NCBI GenBank assembly: GCA_006386115.1
Contig: VFIW01000045.1
Coordinates: 248,001 to 312,000 of the forward strand
Length of the DNA: 64,000 nucleotides
From: Globisporangium splendens
Lineage: Eukaryota; Oomycota; Peronosporomycetes; Pythiales; Pythiaceae
Reading direction: 5' to 3'
Made by a program: the position numbers and the translations under genes. The first letter of the stretch is position 1. Each line of letters opens with the position of its first letter. Below are positions 11,062 through 22,167 of the stretch, in pieces. The notes beneath the pieces are model-generated. The model had not been told where the DNA came from. It searched no databases and saw only the letters and a list, made by a program, of their open reading frames with translations.

Positions 11062-11969
11062 TTATTGAACCGTGCGGTGTGCTGGGCGAGGCCACCATTT
11101 CGCCATCACGTCGATCCACCGCAAGTACACGCCAATGGAGCCCGAAGCCAGACCGAGCGCGCCAAAGATGCCGTCGCTCACGCGCCGATCGGAAAACGCC
11201 ACGTACGCGACCGGCAAGTCGAGGAGCTTCTTAACAGTGCTGAGGCATGACCCGCGGTTCATGATGTGATCCAGCGGGAACGCGAGCAAGATGCTCAGAC
11301 ACCAGAAGCCGTTGCAGCTTCGCTTGAGGAGCTTGACGCGCGGATGCCGCGCCGCGAACCCTTCGATGCGCACGAGAAACACCAAGTAGTTCTCCAGCAG
11401 GTAGAAAAAGAAGAAGCAGATGATGCGCAGTTTCCGCAAGATGCGCACGCTGCACGCTGTCTCGTGCACATTGCGGAACATCTCCATCATCTCCAGAAAC
11501 TGCAGAAAGCGATACACTTTGCGCGCATCAGCGAAAAGCGACTCCACGCGCGCGAGCGCTGTGACCACGGACAGTCGCCATCGCGTCTGAGTGGTGTGAA
11601 CGAAGGGCATCTCTTGTGCTTTGGCTGCATCCTTGGTATCGCCATTGGGTGTGGCTAGGTGGGGCATGGGCTTTATGGCGTCGATCTTTGTATCGCTTGC
11701 AGTTTGAGACCCACCGCCGTGGAGATCCGAGCGCTCGACGTGCCACACTTGCATCAGCGACCACCTGGTGATCTTGGCACCATACTGGACCACGCGATAG
11801 AGTTTGTTGCGGCTCTCTATCCACACACACACACAAGACAGTATCAGTAAGAAGCCAATCACACACACACACACACATACAAGCCTTCACCAAACGAAGC
11901 ACTTCCGTTGAGCTCCGCACCTGTGCTGCTGAGGAAGTGGACCCACTGCGCCAGCAGATCCGCGTCCAT
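11062..11969 (-). CDS. PEX11: Peroxisomal membrane biogenesis protein PEX11
   Basis: PEX11 proteins elongate the peroxisomal membrane before fission. Two exons (11969-11921 and 11816-11062) give 267 residues, the usual length. The first exon encodes MDADLLAQWVHFLSST and joins in phase to SRNKLYRVVQYGAKI, the characteristic PEX11 N-terminal amphipathic segment (xRDKLxRxxQYxxK). The middle contains VESLFADARKVYRFLQFLE, matching the family pattern of a short helix after the first segment, then hydrophobic stretches (IICFFFFYLLENYLVFLVR and FWCLSILLAF) and a C-terminal hydrophobic region. The intron contains a CA/TG microsatellite near 11822-11875. It is divergent to SF3B2, with about 650 bp between starts. 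Confidence 0.8.
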
Positions 11970-12620
11970 GGCACGTGAGGAAGAGAGCGACGACAGCGAC
12001 AGCGAAGGCACGAGGACGACCACCATGTTATGGATGACGCAGTCGTTTGCTTCCGTATGAAAATGGGAACGTATCCGCAGTGTGTTTATCTATTATCACA
12101 AAAGGGAAAGAAACGCAAAACAAAATGGAATCAGATTACATTGATGCTCTCAATAGAAGCCCGATTTTCTTCGTTTATAACGACCTGTAAAGGTTCACTG
12201 CATGAAGGTAGGTGTGACTCCACGCCGACGTCGAGTTGTTCCTCGGTTGCATCACCCATCAAAGTCTCAACAAAACTTGGCGCTTCTTCCATCCTTGTGC
12301 CATGCCCGGTTGACGTTTCTCGCAGTCTCACTCTGCCTCCACAGGGCTCGTCATTCCCACAGCAAGAAAAATGGCATTTTGCAAATCTCGTGCAAGTTTG
12401 CTCCACAGTACACGCTCCATTCGAACACACCTTTCTAAGTGCGCGTTGCTGCACACCACTAGGTTCGTATCTTCTGACACCAACCTTCTATTCGAGTTGG
12501 TGGCAGTACGCGTCCACACTTTTTGTGTGTTTTGCAGCTTTGAGGGGACTGGAGGAGCCTGAAAGCACGAAGAGCTCCAAGCACACTGCCTGTCGTTTCT
12601 CTGTGGGTATCTCTGCGGCG
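11970..12620. promoter_or_regulatory. Divergent region between PEX11 and SF3B2
   Basis: This region holds the two promoters. The SF3B2 frame is open upstream to 12030, but that stretch does not look coding (Cys/Ser-rich, no family match). A minus-strand frame at 12131-12454 has a run of spaced cysteines (CSNGACTVEQTC, CHFSCC) but lacks an ATG. I would not call a gene on it. Confidence 0.4.
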
Positions 12621-14681
12621 ATGGCGATGGCGAGCGACAAGCGCGTGCTGACGAAGAACCAGAAGCGGCGGCTCAAGAAGAAGCTCGAGAAGCAGAGCGG
12701 CACTGCGGACACCAGTGCGAATGGCGTCGCGAACGGCAGCGGCGTTGACGCCACGGCCACGAGCGACAATTACGACAACGAAGCTGCAGACAAGCTTCCT
12801 GACGTCGCCGTCGAGTACGTGAGCCTCGACATGAAGAAGGAGCTCGCGCTGCCGGAGGACGACCCGGCGTACGAGGAGTTTATGCGTATCTTTGGCAAGT
12901 TCTCGTCTGCCGAAGAGCTCTGTGGACAGACCGCCGAGGAGGACAGCAAAGGAGCGAAAAAGAGCGGCGGCGAAAATGCGAGTGGCGATACTGACGAAGC
13001 CGACGAACATGACGACGACGCAGATGGTAATGGTGATGGCGATGGTGACGACGCGAAGACCGTGTCGCGCAAGCAGAAGAAGAAAATGAAGCGCTTGAGC
13101 GTCGCGGAGCTGAAGCAGCTGGTTGCGTTCCCGGACGTCGTGGAAGCGCACGACGTCACGTCAGCGGATCCGCGACTGCTCGTGTTCCTCAAGTCGTACC
13201 GCAATACTGTACCCGTGCCGCGCCACTGGTGCCACAAGCGCAAGTACCTGCAGGGCAAGCGTGGTATTGAGAAGCAACCGTTTATGCTGCCGGAGTTTAT
13301 CGCGCAGACGGGCATTTCCGAAGTGCGCGGCGCGATCGCCGAGGACGACGAGAAGAAGAAAGCCAAGAACCGCGCGCGCGAGCGCGTGCAGCCGAAAATG
13401 GGCCGCGTCGACATCGATTACCAGGTGCTGCACGACGCGTTCTTCCGGTACCAGACAAAGCCCAAGCTCTCGATTCTAGGCGACTTGTACTACGAAGGCA
13501 AAGAGTTTGAAGTCAAATTGAAAGCCAAGGTCCCAGGGCAACTTTCGGAGGAGCTCAAGAAGGCGCTCGGCATGGTCGACGGCGTACCACCACCGTGGCT
13601 CTTGAACATGCAGCGGTACGGACCACCGCCTGCATACCCAAACCTGAAGATCCCTGGTCTCAATGCCCCCATTCCAGAAGGTGCGAGCTTTGGGTACCAC
13701 CCTGGTGGATGGGGCAAGCCGCCTGTCGATGAGGTACGAGCTGATTTGAGTTTTTGTGCTGTTGCCTGCTGTGCGTTGTCGCTTACAGTATTCGTAATGT
13801 TGTTGTATGCACCTGCGTGTTTGTGTAGAATGGGCAGCCCTTGTATGGCGACGTCTTTGGCAAGAGCAGCGAAGAAGAATCTTCGGTGCGATTGGCATTT
13901 TCGCATCATATCATGTATTTTTTCTATTGGCACGTGCTCACAAGCAATGCGCCTTGCTTTTTTGTGTAGGGCGAGCCTATTAATCGTGAACGATGGGGCG
14001 AACTCGAGGAAGTGGATGAAGGTATGGACAAATGTGCTCAAATGGGCTGGAATTGCATAACTATCGTACTGACGAAGCTTTGCATGTGGCTATACAAGCA
14101 GAAGAAGAAGAGGAGGAGGAGGAGGAAGAGGAAGAAGGCGATGAAGAGGACGGCGACATGTCGGCGCTCCACGCTGCTGGGCTGGACGCGACGGGGATGG
14201 AGACGCCGCTCGTCGACGGCATCTCCAGTATCGCCTCGGGGCTGTCCACGCCCGGCGGCATCGTGGATATGCGCAAGGGCATTCGGTACGGCATGCATCA
14301 TATTCTATGCGGTTTGTATCTGTTTTATCCTGACAACGTGTGTGTGTGTGTTTTGTTTGCAGTGGGACCGAGACGCCTGATGTGCCGCAGCAGCTTTACA
14401 CGGTACTGGAGCAGAAGGAGACGTCGGTCGGCTCGTCGCTGTATGGTTCTGGCCACGAATACGTCGTCCCAGGCGCCGCAGGGACTTCATCGGATAGCAC
14501 GCGCACCGAGTCTGGCCGCGTGCGCCGTCGCTTTGAGGACGTCGCGCCTGCCAGCGATCCTACTGCGACGGCGGCAGGCACAGCGTCGGTGGCGCCGACA
14601 GAAGACGACGATGAAGCCGCGCGAAAGAAGAAGAAGGCCAAGAGTGAGAAGAGCAAAAAGCACAAGGACTTCAAGTTTTAA
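12621..14681 (+). CDS. SF3B2: Splicing factor 3B subunit 2 (SAP145/Cus1)
   Basis: SF3B2 is part of the SF3b complex of the U2 snRNP, contacting pre-mRNA at the branch site together with SF3B4. Five exons (12621-13733, 13829-13885, 13970-14021, 14102-14285, 14363-14681) give 574 residues. The DUF382 core is obvious: VEAHDVTSADPRLLVFLKSY, VPVPRHWCHKRKYLQGKRG, then LGDLYYEGKEFE. The PSP region follows: VPPPWLLNMQRYGPPPAYP, LKIPGLNAPIP, and GGWGKPPVDE, NGQPLYGDVFG, RERWGELEE spread over the small exons. Exon 4 opens with a poly-Glu run; the C-terminus is Lys-rich. The N-terminus begins with a Lys/Arg-rich nuclear-type segment. A second start at 12627 is equally possible. It is shorter than the animal protein, mainly in the N-terminal half. 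Confidence 0.93.
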
Positions 14682-14811
14682 TTTGCTTATGAATGAATGA
14701 ATGGGGACGGAAATACAACAAGTCGCTTGTTTGCATGGGTTTTTCTTTATCGTTTTTTGTCTTGTTTTAAATACGCTGGGCGAACGCCTTCCTTAAGACT
14801 TCTGTAAGCAC

Positions 14812-15289
14812 TTACACTGGTGGGAGTCCCATGGCTTCGCGGAGCTCCATGATCTGGCGCCGCTCCTCGGGCGGCAGCGACTGGATGACCTCAGGCGCGA
14901 GGTTTTGCACCTGCTCGAGCAGTTCCTGCTGCTCCGGGTCCAGTTTCTCCAGCAAATCATTCGACACACCCTACAAACATACATGCACGCAGTTAGCTCT
15001 CTCAAATACGCATACACTATGCATGCACATACATAACGCATTGTGAATGACATATACGCACCACGGCGTTGGCGGGGGCGACCGTGGACTCGTCCTGGCG
15101 GTCGCGCACGAGACCCAGTTTCAGCTGCGCCTGCGCGATCGCGCGCGCGAACTCGGGCTGCTCCTGCAGCAGGCGGCGCGTTTCCTCGGGCGCGCTCTCG
15201 TTGCACTGCTTGAGCTGGTACACGAGCTCGTAGAGCTCCGCGTACGTGAGGTCCGCGACGCTGCTCGTTGCCGCCATCTTCGCCTCCAT
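14812..15289 (-). CDS. CstF64-like hinge protein without an RNA-recognition motif
   Basis: Two exons (15289-15062, 14970-14812) encode only 128 residues. Residues about 16-60 (LYELVYQLKQ, LQEQPEFARAIAQAQLKLGL) match the hinge domain of cleavage stimulation factor subunit 2, which binds CstF77 and symplekin. The C-terminal 50 residues (LDPEQQELLEQVQNLAPEVI, LPPEERRQIMELRE) match the CstF64 C-terminal three-helix bundle. The RRM that starts ordinary CstF64 is absent, and there is no room for it: PARN begins about 300 bp upstream in the opposite direction. Arabidopsis ESP1 is a known CstF64-like protein that also lacks the RRM. It ends 130 bp from the SF3B2 stop in convergent orientation. A start at 15277 (MAATSS) is also possible. 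Confidence 0.75.
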
Positions 15290-15596
15290 TTGCTGTGTGC
15301 AAATGCTCGCTCTTGGAGCAACCCAACCTGATGAAATGCATATCGATCTGCAAAGGTTTTACTGTACATTAGTGTGGGCTACGTGAATTTGGGTCATAAA
15401 TTTGAACTGCAGCTGAAGTGGTCCACTCTTTTTTGAGTTTCAGTACAAAATCCAAGATAAATGATCTGCAGGTCCGTTATTAATGTGTGAAACACTAAAT
15501 CCGCGTGGCGGTATGGATAGGTCGATGTCCGCCAACGTCAATCTGATCTCCTTCCGATTTGCGTGGAGCAGATCGATCTGCCGGACGCTTTTGTCG

Positions 15597-17707
15597 ATGC
15601 TGCGCCGCAGTCGCCAGCACTTGCAGCAGCAAATTCGCGCTTCGTCCTCCGCATCCGCTCTGCTGCGCGCCTTCGCCTCGCTCTCGGTCGACGCCACATC
15701 GTCCTCTTCCACGTCCACGTCGCCATCGTCTCCACTGTTCGGTACTCCTCCTCCATCCCTCGGCGAAATGAACGTCACGCGCCACAACTTTGAGGCGTGC
15801 TTTGCCGATTTGAAGAAGGACATTGAGCTTCCGACCTGCCGCTTTGTCGCGATCGACACCGAATTCACGGGACTGTCCCCCAATGAGGACAAGAAAGAAC
15901 GCTTCCTAGGTGCGTTCTCTGTGTGTTGCTAGGTCATCTAGTAGCGGTTCTCATGCATGGTCCTCATATTACTTGGCTGCTGCTTGTTCTTTGTAGACAC
16001 GCTGGAAGAGCGGTATCAGAAGGTCAAAGCCGCGGGTGAGAGCTTCCTGATCACGCAGTTCGGGCTCTCGACCGTGCACATTGACGACAACGAGCAGTTC
16101 CAGATCAAGACGTGGAACTTTTACATCTTCCCACGGCCGTACGGCCAGACGGACCACCGGTTCCTGTGCCAGGCGTCGAGTCTGCAGTTCCTGTCGGAGC
16201 ATGGCTTCGACTTCAACAAGTTCATCGCCGACGGCATCCCGTTCCTGAACTTGGCGCGCACGAAGGGACTTAAGAAGCGCCTGGAGAAGCGCATCGAGAT
16301 GCTCCACAAGCCCGCCAAGGGTAACCTGAGCCTGTCCGACGAAGGCAAGGTAAGTTCAACTCTCCGTATTCCTCAATTTTTGCACACATATGGCTGACAT
16401 TTTTGGATATATACAGGAATTCCAAGCAGACGTGACGGCGCAATTGGACGCGTGGCTCGCCGACGGCGCGAAGAAGGGCTCGAAGCTCGTGATCCCGACG
16501 CGCAACTCGTACTACAGCATGATCGTTCACGAGACCGTGCGCGAGAAGGCGAGCTACTTGTACTCGGAGGCCGTGACGTCGGGTGGCGTCGAGGTGTCGT
16601 TTGTGTCGCAGAAGATCAAACAGGAGCTCATCGCGGCCAAAGTGCAAGCGGTACGTTATGCATTGCGTATCTCGTCTCACTTTATTAGCCTTCCTCCTAA
16701 GCTGATGCATCGTCCTCATAAACTCACAGATGAAAGACGAACTGGACCAAGCGATCGGTTTTTCGCGCGTTATTGACGTGCTCAGCAAGAGCAAGAAGCC
16801 CGTGATCGGCCACAACGCGCTGCTCGACTTTGTGTACGTGTTCAACCAGTTCTACAAGCCACTGCCGCCGACGCTCGCTGAGTTCAAGCAGGAGCTGGTC
16901 GAGCTGTTCCCGGCCATCTACGACACCAAGCACGTCGCGCTGCGATCATCGGGATTGATGGAAAAGCTGCAGTCCACGGGGCTCTCGTCGCTCTTCGAGT
17001 ACATGCGCGAGCATATGAAGCCTACGCCCGAGACCCTGCTGTCGAGTGACCCGCGCTTCGACGGCTACCGCGCCGCGCTGCAAGCCGAGGGCGACGCGGA
17101 CGACAACACGAAGCTGCTCTGCCACGAAGCCGGCTTCGACGCGTTCATGACCGCCGTGTGCTTTCTGGGACTCTTGGCGCACGACGCGCAGGGCGAATTG
17201 GTGGAAGACGCGACTGTCGGTAGCGTCGCGCGCTTGAACGAGCGCCTCACAGAACTCGACGCCTTCAAGAACCAGCTCAACCTCATGATCTCGGACGAGC
17301 GGTACTTGGACCTGACCAACGTCGCGCAGACTATCGACCGCTCGTGTGTCGTGCGCGTGAGTTCGTCCAAGCGCAAGCTCCACCAGGTGCGCATGGAAGA
17401 CCTCTTCCTCCAGACAAAGGTGCAGCGCGTGCTGCGTGAGGGCGAGCAAGACGCGTTCGTCGTGCTCGCGGACGCGACCTACGAACTTAACGCCGACGCG
17501 AGCGCCGACGACCTCACGATCACGTCCTACGCGCAGTTCATCGCGGCACGCAAAGCCCAAGCGGACGCTGAGAAAGCGGCCGCGAACCAGAAGCTGTTGG
17601 CGCAACTGCAAGCTGAGTACCCTGAAGACAAAGCGGCGACGCCGTTCGCTGCTCTGGCGCCTACAACGGAGAACTCGTCGTCGTGGACGCGCTGTACGAT
17701 CTCCTAA
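15597..17707 (+). CDS. PARN: Poly(A)-specific ribonuclease PARN, with a probable mitochondrial presequence
   Basis: PARN is a DEDDh 3' exonuclease of the CAF1 superfamily that shortens poly(A) tails. Four exons (15597-15909, 15997-16349, 16417-16650, 16730-17707) give 625 residues. Active-site segments are present: VAIDTEFTGL (Asp, Glu), GHNALLDFVYVFNQFYKPLP (Asp) and CHEAGFDAFMTA (His, Asp). The long segment ASSLQFLSEHGFDFNKFI is also typical. The frame is open from 15483. The start at 15597 gives MLRRSRQHLQQQIRASSSAS and about 30 residues with many Arg/Ser and no acids, which looks like a mitochondrial targeting sequence. The start at 15768 (MNVTRHNF) would give a 568-residue protein without it. 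The tail (EEK/Ala-rich) lacks any other domain. It is divergent to the CstF64-like gene. Confidence 0.92.
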
Positions 17708-17872
17708 GATGCTGATTGTAGTATAGACGAATGGTAGGGGCTGCATAACTTGGACCTTTTGGATAATCTGAATCACGCTTTTGTTTCGAGAGCAAACGTA
17801 TCCATGTTAGGGATCTTAAACAGCACAGTTAGACATAAATGACAGGAATCACAGCATGAGACACATGTGGTT

Positions 17873-19372
17873 CTAGACACAAAAGAGCTCGTGGGGGATC
17901 GTCGGCGCGGGCGTGGCCTTCTGTCCATTGTATGGAGACACTTTGCCGCTGAAGGGCTGCGTCGGCGCAGGGGTGGCTTTTGGTCCGTAGGCTGGTGTAG
18001 TGGCTTTGCCACCGGCAGGAGGAGTGATCTGGGCCGCTGGATTGGTTTGTGGCGTGGGTGCCGCAGTCGCTGGCGCTGTCTTGGCGGGACTGACCACGGG
18101 TACTGGTGTCTTGGTCGTGGTCGGAGCAGGAGTCACTACCGGCGATAAAGACGATGTTGCACTTCCCGATGGGTCGGCTGTGCAGAGCCTGCCCGTGGCA
18201 TCGCAGTAAGGAGCCTGTGACGGACACTGCGAGCAGCTCGGACCTGGGATGTATGCCCTCTCCCCCTGCCAGTTGCCTGGCGTGTAGTAGTTGCATGCTG
18301 TGAGGTACCCATTCGCACACATTTTGGACGCGCAGCCGACGAGGTACGAATTGGCCCAGAGCACGGCCGACGCGTGGTCGAGATCCATGAACCCGGTGCC
18401 CGAGCGGTCGTACGATGAGAGCTCGTTCTTGACCCAGCCGTCCATCCAGCCCGAGACCATGGCCTTGTCGAGCGAGTAGCCGCCGTACATGAGGTTCTGC
18501 CCATACGCGTAGTTCTCTGTGTCGTGCTCAAAGACGCACGTGTTCACGAGCTCCGAAGCCTCGATCGCGAGCGATTCGTCCCATTTCAGCTGCCGCATGT
18601 TCGCGGCCTGTGTCGGCACCAACGCGCCTCTCGCCCAGTTGTGGGTCTCGACGATGTAATCGCGGATCTCTTGCGTGTACGGGTACAGGTTCACGCCGCC
18701 GTTGTGCACGTTCGGCTTGCTGTCCCCACTGTTCGTCGTATCCGTTTGCTGTTGCTGCTGCTGTGGGGAGTTGTTGCCGCCAGTCGACTTCCCATACGAA
18801 TCGGTTTGCTCGTACGGCTTGGCATAAGTGGTCGTTTCCGTGGTGGTGTACGAGTTCACACTGTCGTCTCCATCATCGTCATCGTCGTCGTTATCATCAT
18901 CGCTGCTCTCGTAATTAAGCGCAACTGTAGTTGGTGCTAGTGTCGCTACAGAGTCGTCATCATCGCCATCATCATTATCATCGCTGCTGCTCTCGACAAT
19001 AGGTGCAGTAGTAGTAGGTGCTGGCGTCACGACGGGGGCATCTTCACTGTCGTTATCGTCAGTCGTGCTCTCGTACACAGATGCAGGCGTAGCTGCTGGC
19101 GTCGCCACGGGCTTAGTATCATCATCGTCGTCGTCATCGTCGCCATCGTTAGCATTCACAGCAGTGGGAACAGCGACGACAGGAGCGGCAACTGGCGCCG
19201 AGGGTCCATTGTACGACTGCTTGATGTCGTCGTTGCTCGTGGACGTCACGGTTATCGGCTCGCTGTCCCAGTCCGCATCGTCCGTGGTTTTGCCGTAACT
19301 TCCTGCGTCCGTAGGCTCTACGCATTGCAACAGAAGCACAAGCGCGACCGCAATGGCGTTCCTGAGCTGCAT
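17873..19372 (-). CDS. Secreted CAP/SCP (PR-1-like) protein with acidic repeats
   Basis: A single exon encodes 499 residues. The N-terminus MQLRNAIAVALVLLLQCVEP followed by TDAG is a good signal peptide. Residues about 60-200 are an Asp-rich low-complexity region built from three imperfect repeats of roughly 25 residues (VVTPAPTT, then YESS, then DDNDD). A Gln run follows. The CAP domain spans about residues 228-390: THNWARGALVP, LKWDESLAIEASEL, CVFEHDTENYAYGQNLMYGG, HASAVLWANSYLVGCASKMC, and TACNYYTPGNWQG, then a short Cys-rich hinge. The C-terminal 100 residues are Pro/Thr-rich with repeats of KATPAPT. CAP proteins bind sterols or lipids in fungi and animals; oomycetes carry many secreted members. 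It ends 165 bp from the PARN stop, in convergent orientation. Confidence 0.9.
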   Translation of the reverse strand: MQLRNAIAVALVLLLQCVEPTDAGSYGKTTDDADWDSEPITVTSTSNDDIKQSYNGPSAPVAAPVVAVPTAVNANDGDDDDDDDDTKPVATPAATPASVYESTTDDNDSEDAPVVTPAPTTTAPIVESSSDDNDDGDDDDSVATLAPTTVALNYESSDDDNDDDDDDGDDSVNSYTTTETTTYAKPYEQTDSYGKSTGGNNSPQQQQQQTDTTNSGDSKPNVHNGGVNLYPYTQEIRDYIVETHNWARGALVPTQAANMRQLKWDESLAIEASELVNTCVFEHDTENYAYGQNLMYGGYSLDKAMVSGWMDGWVKNELSSYDRSGTGFMDLDHASAVLWANSYLVGCASKMCANGYLTACNYYTPGNWQGERAYIPGPSCSQCPSQAPYCDATGRLCTADPSGSATSSLSPVVTPAPTTTKTPVPVVSPAKTAPATAAPTPQTNPAAQITPPAGGKATTPAYGPKATPAPTQPFSGKVSPYNGQKATPAPTIPHELFCV

Positions 19373-20632
19373 ACTTGTCGGTTGCTGAGTTGCCGTTCGC
19401 GTTGCTTTGCGGTCGTAAACTCAAATGGAAAAAGGACGCCACACACAGATGAGCGAATGCAAATGCGCAGTCAGTGAGCGAGACACACGTTGTGTGTGCG
19501 GTGTACGAGTCTGGAAAAAATTGCAGAATGGCAGGCAGGAGACCAGCGGGTGCAGCTGGATTCGTTGTTGTAGGTGTGCTGACTAGCGGGATGTACCTAT
19601 GACATGCGTATCGTAGCACCAGCGAGCCAGAACATCAACCCAACAGATGGACACTCGCGAGTAAAAACCCCTCAGGGTGTCCACCTGCATCCCGCCTCAG
19701 ATAATGATTACCGAATGCCTGTGTCACTGATTCTCATATAGTCAAATTTGATGCATTGTAAAGAGGTAAGAGAATGGAAAGTTGATGCAGGTAGAAAACA
19801 TCACGACTGTAAAAGTTGTCCACCTGTGGGTTCATGCGAATGAGACGCCCCGAAATCTCAAAACTGTAGCAGTGGGGCCACATAGCGGAAAGCCAAACGC
19901 GCGGCTCATTGCATGCGGTTCCTGAATGAAGTGCGTGTTCTCTTCGTGGACCTTTACTGCCTCCACAATGTTTTCAGTGCTGACCAGAGAGGAGTAACGA
20001 TAAAACACGTAGCAAGCGTCACATCTTCATGCTCGTCGCGTTTTCTTAATTGCAGTGCTGACTTTGATATGCGGCTAACTCATTTCGAGAAACACAATGA
20101 CCGGCCGAATATCTTGACCATCGATGAATGTGTGACGAGTTAACGAGTGGGGCAAGTGGAGCCTTTCTTCTTCCATTAGCTGAGGAAATTTAGCTCCCTT
20201 TGGTTGCAAGTCAGAGGCGGAGCAGTGCCTTTGTTTTGTATTCGCTTGGCATGCATATTTTCTTTGCATGAACGATTCTCTGTCAGCCATCATGTTGGTT
20301 TATTTTCGAGTCCCTCAACTCTACAAAGTTGTTTTGCTCACGAGCCCAAAATTTCATGTCGTCTGTTGTGCTACGTCAAGGAAGTGGTGTGTTGCACATG
20401 CCCGCAGGTCAAAAGAGTCAAATCAGTGCAAAAGTCGGAAGCGCTTGCAAGAAACACATGCGCGCCAACAGCAAATCGCTTTTGATCACCGCAAAGTCAA
20501 CACACTGCAAACACGAACGCGGCGCAAAAGAAAAGAGTAAGGTAAAATATCTTTCGTTCGTAGCAAATGTTACAGAATTACGTAAACAGCGAAATGCTAT
20601 GCTGCTTAAAGGACCTTCACAATTTCGCGAGT
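19373..20632. other. Long intergenic region, nothing identified
   Basis: About 1.26 kb between the start of the CAP protein and the stop of the nucleoplasmin-like gene. It should include the CAP gene promoter. I saw only short frames with no recognisable domain, no convincing repeat and no RNA gene. Confidence 0.5.
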
Positions 20633-21799
20633 TCAATCCTTCTTTTCGCTGGACTTTTTGCCTTTCTTGCGGTTCTTCTTCTTGGTCGAGCCGTCGCCAC
20701 CAGTGGCTGGCGCAGGCGCAGCAGCGACTGGCGCCTTCTCCTTCTTTTGCTGCGGCGCAGCATCAGGAGCTGCCTTGGCGATCACCTTTGCCGTCTTGGC
20801 TGGTGTGCTGCTCTCATCTTCAGACGAACTGGAGGAAGCCTGTAGCAATACAATAAACCTCGTTAGCATACACTACTCCTTTGCAAACATAATCATACTG
20901 CATGCCAATGTAAATCACACGAAGGTGGAAGGATGTTGCGCAGTTATGACTCGTATGATTCCGATGGGACAGACCTGAAAAGCCTTTTATGAGTGCAAAA
21001 GGAGCTTACTGCGTGTCCGAGGACGCGTCCCTGCGAGCACCCGTCTCCTTCCGGAAGAGTCCCCGCGCCGCCTATCTCTAGACGCCGACATGGGACTCCT
21101 CGTTCGCAGAGCGCGAGACGCCGACGTTGCAAGGGACCGCAGCTATGCCTCCCTACACCCACGCGGAGACAGCCTTAAGGACCATGCGTGTGTATAAAAC
21201 AAGAAAAACTCTTGCCCAGAAATGGATACACGTTCCTATCCCAAAAGGTCTGGACCGTCGCGGTACTGAAGGACCCGCGCAGGTAATTTACAATTGGGGA
21301 AAACTCACTCACATGCATATATACACATCACAACATGGAACAATGCTCGTACCTGGTCCCACGTGACATTCTCGTCGCGCGCGCGCTTCTTGTTGCTCTT
21401 GTTCTTCTTCTCGCTAGACACCGAAGCCGTCTCGGGCTTCTTGGCAACCTCAACGGCAGCGACGGACTCAAACAGCTCAGCCGGTGGGCCAGGCTGGAAG
21501 TACCCCGTCACGTTCACCTTGCCGGAGCCCTTGGCGACGTAGAACTTGACCTGCGCGCCGCCGAACACCAAGTCCAACTTGATCTGGTGCGCGTGCACCG
21601 CGGCACCAAGGTGCGCGACGACGCCCTTCCACACACTCTTGTCCATCTGCGCGGTCTCGACGCCGACGCTCACCGTGGACGCGTCGTTCGCGACGAAGGC
21701 GCTCAGCGTCGCATTGCACACGTTGAGCACAAAGCCGTTGGGGATCTTGACCACTGCGGCCTTGGTCTCGGAGACTTCGCACGCCCAAAAGTACACCAT
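20633..21799 (-). CDS. Nucleoplasmin-like (NPL) domain histone chaperone
   Basis: Two exons (21799-21353, 20839-20633) encode 217 residues. The first 105 residues form a nucleoplasmin-like domain as in plant HD2 proteins and fungal/insect FKBP nucleolar chaperones: MVYFWACEV, KIPNGFVLNVCNATLSA, VSVGVETAQMDKSVWKGVVA, IKLDLVFGGAQVKFYVAKG, VNVTGYFQPG. The rest is a Lys-rich then Ser/Asp/Glu-rich and Ala/Lys-rich tail ending in GKKSSEKKD, typical of nucleolar histone chaperones. There is no FKBP domain behind it. The intron (21352-20840) is 513 bp, five to eight times longer than any other intron here, and GC-rich in its middle. Confidence 0.78.
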
Positions 21800-22167
21800 C
21801 GCAGCAAGTGTCTATATGAGCTGGTGGGGGAGGATGAGGAGGCGTGATCTGTTGAAGGCGAGGACGCAGTCAGTCAGTCAGTCACGCTCCCGCTAGCAGC
21901 AACGCCATGGTTCTCGTGTGAGTGTGAGTGGCTCCTTTCGCATGGCCTCCAGTGCATTTGTGGTCTCGACGAATGACTGGTCGCGAACAGTCGAGAGAAC
22001 GTAGCTAGTGTGGGCCACCTTATCGTTTCGAATATGGTGTGGGCTACACTACGTAGGAATGTTGCACTCTGTGACGTGTGAGCGTCTGCGACGTGTGAGC
22101 ATTTTTGGAAGTGAACAGCTCCGTCGATGATGCATCGAGTCAAATGGTTGGATACTTTATCAGCAAT
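21800..22167. promoter_or_regulatory. Promoter region of the NPL gene
   Basis: A 368 bp spacer between two tandem minus-strand genes. It contains AGTCAGTCAGTCAG (a short tetranucleotide repeat near 21870) and two copies of CGTGTGAG near 22073-22095. No gene is supported. Confidence 0.4.

Noticed and set aside
11822..11875. CA/TG runs as a possible functional repeat
   Set aside because: They are ordinary microsatellites within the PEX11 intron; similar TG runs occur in an SF3B2 intron near 14338.
12131..12454. Minus-strand frame with spaced cysteines between PEX11 and SF3B2
   Set aside because: No ATG start, no domain match, and it lies opposite the SF3B2 leader region.
12030..12620. N-terminal extension of SF3B2 by 197 codons
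   Set aside because: The frame is open, but the sequence is Cys/Ser/Phe-rich and unlike any SF3B2; the start at 12621 gives the expected basic N-terminus.
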